NCBI RefSeq assembly: GCF_014268495.2
Contig: NZ_CP077087.1
Coordinates: forward strand, 3,971,501 to 4,035,500
Source of the DNA: Pseudomonas monsensis
GTDB taxonomy: Bacteria; Pseudomonadota; Gammaproteobacteria; Pseudomonadales; Pseudomonadaceae
Direction: 5' to 3'
Length of the DNA: 64,000 bases
A model generated the notes under the pieces. It saw nothing but the letters and a program-made list of their open reading frames with translations. It made no database searches and was not told the origin of the DNA. Shown piece after piece: positions 60,423 through 64,000 of this stretch; the first letter of the stretch is position 1, and every line of letters begins with the position of its first letter. The translations under genes and the position numbers were made by a program.

Positions 60423-60462
60423 GGTGAATGTCTGGATACGGCGCCGTATCCAGACATTCACC
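60423..60462. repeat. Perfect 40-bp palindrome
   Basis: GGTGAATGTCTGGATACGGC is followed directly by its exact inverse complement, with no spacer. It is not a REP, and no T run follows on either strand, so it is not a standard terminator. It sits precisely where the truncated gene loses similarity and 29 bp before the convergent membrane-protein gene's stop. Confidence 0.75.
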
Positions 60463-60490
60463 ACCCTTCAAATCAGTCCTCTACCTGCTT

Positions 60491-61006
60491 TCACTCCGCC
60501 ACCACCCGCGCCTTGCGCACGAACAGCGCATGGACCTTTTCCCAGAAATTGCCGCCCAGCACGAAAAAGCTGCCGACGAACATCAAGTCGCCCAGCGCCT
60601 GCATCTGCCAGAGGTTGGGCCGTACGCCCGGGAAGAAGTTGTCGAAATACGGTTCCAGGAAGGACGACAGCAGCGGCAGGCAGAACATCACCACGCCGAT
60701 CTTGTGGCGCATCGGGCTGACTTCGGCCACAGGGGTCGGAATCACGCCGGAAATATAGTGGCCGATCGTGCGCTTGAGTTCGGCGAACCCGGCCTTGCCC
60801 ATCACCGCGATCACCAGCAGCAACAGCACCTTGTTACTGATGAACAACACCCCGGTCAGCGCCGCAACTTTCGAGCCCGGCACATCGAGGGCGGCGGCAA
60901 TCGGCACCATCAGCCACGAACCGAGCATCAGGCAGATGATTGCCACGCCGACCTTGAAACGCCAGGTGGCGCTGGTGGGGGCAAGCGGATCTTGAGCAGT
61001 GTCCAT
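60491..61006 (-). CDS. Transporter suffix domain-type membrane protein
   Basis: This 171-residue protein has four predicted helices, including VGVAIICLMLGSWLMVPIAA, ALTGVLFISNKVLLLLVIAV and FMFVGSFFVLGG-like LMFVGSFFVLGGNFWEKV. Proteins of this kind are annotated as carrying a transporter suffix domain, meaning a C-terminal piece also fused to transporters. The function is unknown. It is divergent from the efflux operon. Confidence 0.75.
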   Translation of the reverse strand: MDTAQDPLAPTSATWRFKVGVAIICLMLGSWLMVPIAAALDVPGSKVAALTGVLFISNKVLLLLVIAVMGKAGFAELKRTIGHYISGVIPTPVAEVSPMRHKIGVVMFCLPLLSSFLEPYFDNFFPGVRPNLWQMQALGDLMFVGSFFVLGGNFWEKVHALFVRKARVVAE

Positions 61007-61135
61007 GGTTTCCTACCTTTTCGTCGGGGGCGGTTCAGGGGAGTTCGCCTGAAAAAGCGTAGCAGCTGATTGCTTCGATCAACCCGCAATCTGCGGTCTA
61101 TGCTCCAGTGACATTTCCCACTGGGGCCTCCCGGT

Positions 61136-62689
61136 ATGCCTGCAACGCCAGCCCTGCTGATCCATCCCGGCCACCTGCTGCTGCTCGGTGCGCTGAGCCT
61201 TGGCGGCTGCCTGCGGCTGGGCCCGGATTTCCAGCCGCCGGCCGAGGCCTGGAGCAAGCAGTGGCAAAGTCCGGCACTGGAGCAGGCCAGCGAACGCGGC
61301 ACGCTGCCGGATCTGCGCCAGTGGTGGCAGGTGTTTGCCGATCCGGTGCTCGACCGATTGATCAGCGACGCCGAAGCCCGCAACAGCAGCCTGAAGATCG
61401 CCGGCCTGCGGGTCCTCGAAGCCCGGGCGCAACTGGGCATCGCCGACAGCGGTCGCTACCCGCAACTGCAACAGGCCAGCGCCGACAGCCTGTACATCGA
61501 CCGCCACCAGTCCGGCGGCAACAACCCGCAAGACGTGCACTTCTGGCAGCACAGCGCCGCGTTCGATGTCGGCTGGGAACTGGATTTCTGGGGTCGTTTC
61601 AGTCGCGCCATCGAATCCGCCGACGCCAGCTACTTCGCCGCCCAGGCCAATTACGAAGACGCCCTCGTGCTGCTTCGCGCGCAAGTGGCCGACACCTACT
61701 TTGCCCTGCGCACCACCGAAGCCCGGCTGCGAGTCGCCCGGGAGAACGCCGCCCAGCAAAAACGCAATTTCGAGATCACCGAAAAACTCTTTCGGAGCGG
61801 CCAGACCGCCGAACTCGATTTGCAACAGGCCAGAACCCAATACCTCGGCACGTTGAGCAGCATTCCGGCGTTCGAAGACCAGTTGCTGCGCACCCGCAAT
61901 GCGTTGGCGGTGCTGGTCGGCCAGCCACCCGGTGGCGCGGCGTTCCTGGCGGAGCAAGCGGGGCTGATTCCGCTGGTGGATCGCGCCGTGTTGCAAGATG
62001 TCCCGGCCAACCTGCTGTTGCGCCGCCCCGATGTGCGCGCAGCGGAGCTGAACGTTGCCGCGCAATCGGCGCTGGTCGGCGTGGCTGAAACCGACCTTTA
62101 TCCCTCGTTGACCCTGCTCGGCAGCATCGTCTGGTCCAGCGACACCCTCGGCGCCACCCCGCGCAGCCTCGACCTGATCGGCGGCCCGAGCCTGCGCTGG
62201 AACATCTTTGATTACGGGCGGATCCGCAACAACATCCGCGTGCAGGACGCGCGCCTGCAGCAACTGATCGAAGCCTATCGCGACAAAGTCCGCCAGGCCG
62301 CCCGCGAAGCCGACGACGCCGCCAGCGGCCTGACCAAAGCACTGGAACGCGAACGCATTCTCGGCGAGGCCGAAGGCGCGGCGCGGCGTTCTCTGGTGCT
62401 GGCCAACACCCAATATCGAGAAGGCTATTCAGACTTTCAGCGGGTGCTCGACGCCCAGCGTGCGTTGCTGGAGTTACAGGACAACTACCTGGTCAGCCGC
62501 AGCAACGCCGTGAGTAACCTGATCGCCCTGTACCGCGCCGTCGGCGGCGGCTGGCAAAGCGCCGGGCCGCAGATCGATCCAGCGACCCGGCAGCAGATGC
62601 GGCAACGCACCGATTGGGGCGAACTGCTGAGCGCCCCGCCGCCGCAACCGACCTATCCGATTCCCTCGCAGGTAGACCGCCATGAGTGA
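61136..62689 (+). CDS. Outer-membrane efflux lipoprotein (NodT/OprM family)
   Basis: This 517-residue TolC-like protein has a signal peptide with lipobox LSLGGC (about residues 25-30), so it is lipidated, and two OEP domains (SLKIAGLRVLEARAQLGIAD and ELNVAAQSALVGVAETDLYP). It forms an outer-membrane channel. It is the first gene of an operon whose next gene overlaps by eight bases. The system exports unknown compounds, possibly aromatic acids or drugs. Confidence 0.9.
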   Translation: MPATPALLIHPGHLLLLGALSLGGCLRLGPDFQPPAEAWSKQWQSPALEQASERGTLPDLRQWWQVFADPVLDRLISDAEARNSSLKIAGLRVLEARAQLGIADSGRYPQLQQASADSLYIDRHQSGGNNPQDVHFWQHSAAFDVGWELDFWGRFSRAIESADASYFAAQANYEDALVLLRAQVADTYFALRTTEARLRVARENAAQQKRNFEITEKLFRSGQTAELDLQQARTQYLGTLSSIPAFEDQLLRTRNALAVLVGQPPGGAAFLAEQAGLIPLVDRAVLQDVPANLLLRRPDVRAAELNVAAQSALVGVAETDLYPSLTLLGSIVWSSDTLGATPRSLDLIGGPSLRWNIFDYGRIRNNIRVQDARLQQLIEAYRDKVRQAAREADDAASGLTKALERERILGEAEGAARRSLVLANTQYREGYSDFQRVLDAQRALLELQDNYLVSRSNAVSNLIALYRAVGGGWQSAGPQIDPATRQQMRQRTDWGELLSAPPPQPTYPIPSQVDRHE

Positions 62690-63779
62690 TGAAGCGCCGC
62701 CGGATCCGGCGAAAAAAGGCATCCGCTGGGTGCTGCTGGTGATTGTGCTGAGCCTGACCTGGTACTTGTTGGCCGACCGCTACACGCCCTATACCCAGCA
62801 GGCGCGGGTCGGCGCGTTCGTGATCCCGGTGGCGGCGGAAGTCGCGGGCCGGGTGATCAAGGTCAACGTGCGCAACAATCAGGACGTGCAAGCCGGCGAC
62901 ATCCTCTTCGAACTCGATCCGCAGCCGCTGCAAATTGCCGTCGACCGCGCCCGTGCCGATCTGGAAAACACCCGTCGCACAGTTGGCGCCAGCACCGCCG
63001 GTATCGCTTCGGCCCAGGCATCGCTGCGTGCAGCCCAGGCCGATGAACTCAAGGCGCGGCAGGACAATCGACGGCTTGAAGGTTTGTACAAAGAAGATCC
63101 GGGCACGGTGTCCGTAAGGCTTCTGGAAGTGTCCCGGGCCAACCACGAAGCGGCGGTCAGCAAAGTCGCCGCCGCCCGGGCCGAAGTGCTGCGTGCGCAG
63201 GAGCAGGAAGGCGGCAACACCGACACCAACGCCAAACTGCTCAGCGCTGCCGCCACACTGGCCAAGGCGGAACTGGATCTGGCCAACACCCGCATCGGCG
63301 CGCGTTCGGCGGGACTGATCACCGACCTGCGCACCGACGTCGGCCAGTTCACTGCGGTCGGTAGCCCGCTGATGACCCTGATCGCCATTCACGACGTGTG
63401 GATCAGCGCCGACCTCACCGAAAACAACCTCGGCCGCGTGCAACCCGGCACCCCGGTGGCGATCGTCCTCGACGCGCTGCCCGGCGAAGTGCTTGACGGT
63501 CGCGTGCGTAGCGTCGGTTATGGCGTCAGCGTCGGCCAGACGCCGGCGCCCGGCACCTTGCCGAGCATCCAGAACAGCCGCGACTGGCTGCGTCCGGCGC
63601 AACGTTTCCCGGTGATCATCGAGTTCAGTGACGAGGCGAAAAAACGTCTGTTCGACAGCCGTGCCATCCGCGCCGGCGGCCAGGCGGAGGTCATGGCATT
63701 TCCAAGCGAAGGCAATCTGCTCAATCCGCTGGGGCGGCTGTTTGTCGGCTTGATGAGCTGGCTGTCGTATGCCTATTGA
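62682..63779 (+). CDS. HlyD-family membrane-fusion protein
   Basis: This 365-residue periplasmic adaptor has one N-terminal helix (GIRWVLLVIVLSLTWYLLAD), a barrel-sandwich domain (AEVAGRVIKVNVRNNQDVQA and ELDPQPLQIAV), a coiled-coil hairpin and a beta-barrel (PGTPVAIVLDALPGEVLDGR). It bridges the NodT channel and the inner-membrane component. It overlaps the genes on both sides by 8 and 11 bases. Confidence 0.9.
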   Translation: MSDEAPPDPAKKGIRWVLLVIVLSLTWYLLADRYTPYTQQARVGAFVIPVAAEVAGRVIKVNVRNNQDVQAGDILFELDPQPLQIAVDRARADLENTRRTVGASTAGIASAQASLRAAQADELKARQDNRRLEGLYKEDPGTVSVRLLEVSRANHEAAVSKVAAARAEVLRAQEQEGGNTDTNAKLLSAAATLAKAELDLANTRIGARSAGLITDLRTDVGQFTAVGSPLMTLIAIHDVWISADLTENNLGRVQPGTPVAIVLDALPGEVLDGRVRSVGYGVSVGQTPAPGTLPSIQNSRDWLRPAQRFPVIIEFSDEAKKRLFDSRAIRAGGQAEVMAFPSEGNLLNPLGRLFVGLMSWLSYAY

Positions 63780-64000
63780 ACGCAGCGTGCCGGCGCAACG
63801 GGCGTTGCGCCTGGCGTTCGGCACGGCGCTGTGCACCGCCGCCAGTTATGCTTTTGCCTTGCCGCTGCCCTTTATCTCGCCAGTGCTGGCGGTGTTGCTG
63901 CTCGCCAGTCTGCCCCGCCCGCTGCCACTGAAAGGTGCGTTGGCACTGGCGCTGGTGGCGGCGTTCACCACCAACATCGGCCTGCTGCTGGTACCGTTGC
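63769..64000 (+). CDS. Inner-membrane transporter subunit, DUF2955/FUSC-like (partial)
   Basis: Only the first 77 residues are visible. They start MPIERSVPAQRALRLAFGTA and contain at least three hydrophobic segments (PFISPVLAVLLLASLPR; GALALALVAAFTTNIGLL). The N-terminal hydrophobic pattern fits the DUF2955/FUSC-like inner-membrane partners of HlyD and NodT exporters. The right window edge cuts the gene. It overlaps hlyD by 11 bases, so the three genes form one operon. Confidence 0.7.
   Translation, partial: MPIERSVPAQRALRLAFGTALCTAASYAFALPLPFISPVLAVLLLASLPRPLPLKGALALALVAAFTTNIGLLLVPL

Noticed and set aside
60240..60758. Full 172-codon gene from the truncated frame
   Set aside because: Beyond codon 61 the translation is antisense of the next membrane-protein gene and low-complexity, so only the first part is taken as real.

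Overview
The window reads as chromosome of a fluorescent Pseudomonas (P. fluorescens/koreensis-like). The left end has the gene order known from P. aeruginosa around fabI and mltD. Coding density is high with GC-biased third positions, and many intergenic gaps carry REP/REPIN palindromes of the TGTGGGAGCGAGCTTGCTCGCGAA type typical of this group. No rRNA, tRNA, CRISPR array, prophage or integrative element is visible. The only mobile element is one IS3-family copy.

Layout. 1-5 kb: the start of an arsB-type arsenite pump, an FMN reductase, a LysR regulator, a GNAT acetyltransferase and the lysine decarboxylase ldcA. 5-18.7 kb: a conserved core block of dnaQ, rnhA, a methyltransferase, gloB and mltD, then an oligopeptide ABC transporter operon with two binding proteins that runs into fabI and ends at a terminator. 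18.8-28.2 kb: accessory genes, including a delta-60 repeat protein, LysR, VOC, a GAF-GGDEF cyclase, a three-gene molybdenum hydroxylase with its own cytochrome c, an alpha/beta hydrolase and a GFA protein. 28.2-30.6 kb: an intergenic repeat cluster, then a structured leader of a DUF6124-type gene split by an IS3 element. 30.8-37.3 kb: a methyltransferase, a PpyR-like membrane peptide, VOC, AraC, LysE and the bphO-bphP bacteriophytochrome pair. 37.5-41.2 kb: LysE, VOC and an apparent alkylation-repair operon ada / PEP-mutase-like / AlkA-like glycosylase. 41.4-50 kb: agmatine deiminase with a polyamine-binding protein, LysR, DoxX, two divergent L,D-transpeptidases, and MFS with a divergent LysR. 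50.6-60 kb: a SleB-type hydrolase and CAP protein, moaA, a bestrophin, LysR, a gamma-glutamylpolyamine synthetase/oxidase pair and a DeoR regulator. 60-64 kb: a 22-codon membrane peptide, a truncated gene ending at a perfect 40-bp palindrome, a small membrane protein, and a NodT/HlyD/DUF2955-type efflux operon cut by the right edge.

Connections. Polyamine metabolism recurs (ldcA, aguA with its binding protein, and the GS-like/FAD oxidase pair). Cell-wall enzymes recur too (mltD, two L,D-transpeptidases, SleB-type hydrolase). The most unusual non-coding structure is the leader around the IS3 element: a perfect 12-bp stem, two hairpins with the same TTTGGTAG loop, and an unpaired CTACCAA that could pair with either loop. 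Other non-coding items are a four-copy 132-bp REPIN array, a widespread CCCTCACCC palindromic repeat family, an AlgU-type promoter upstream of bphOP, and the 40-bp palindrome near 60.4 kb.
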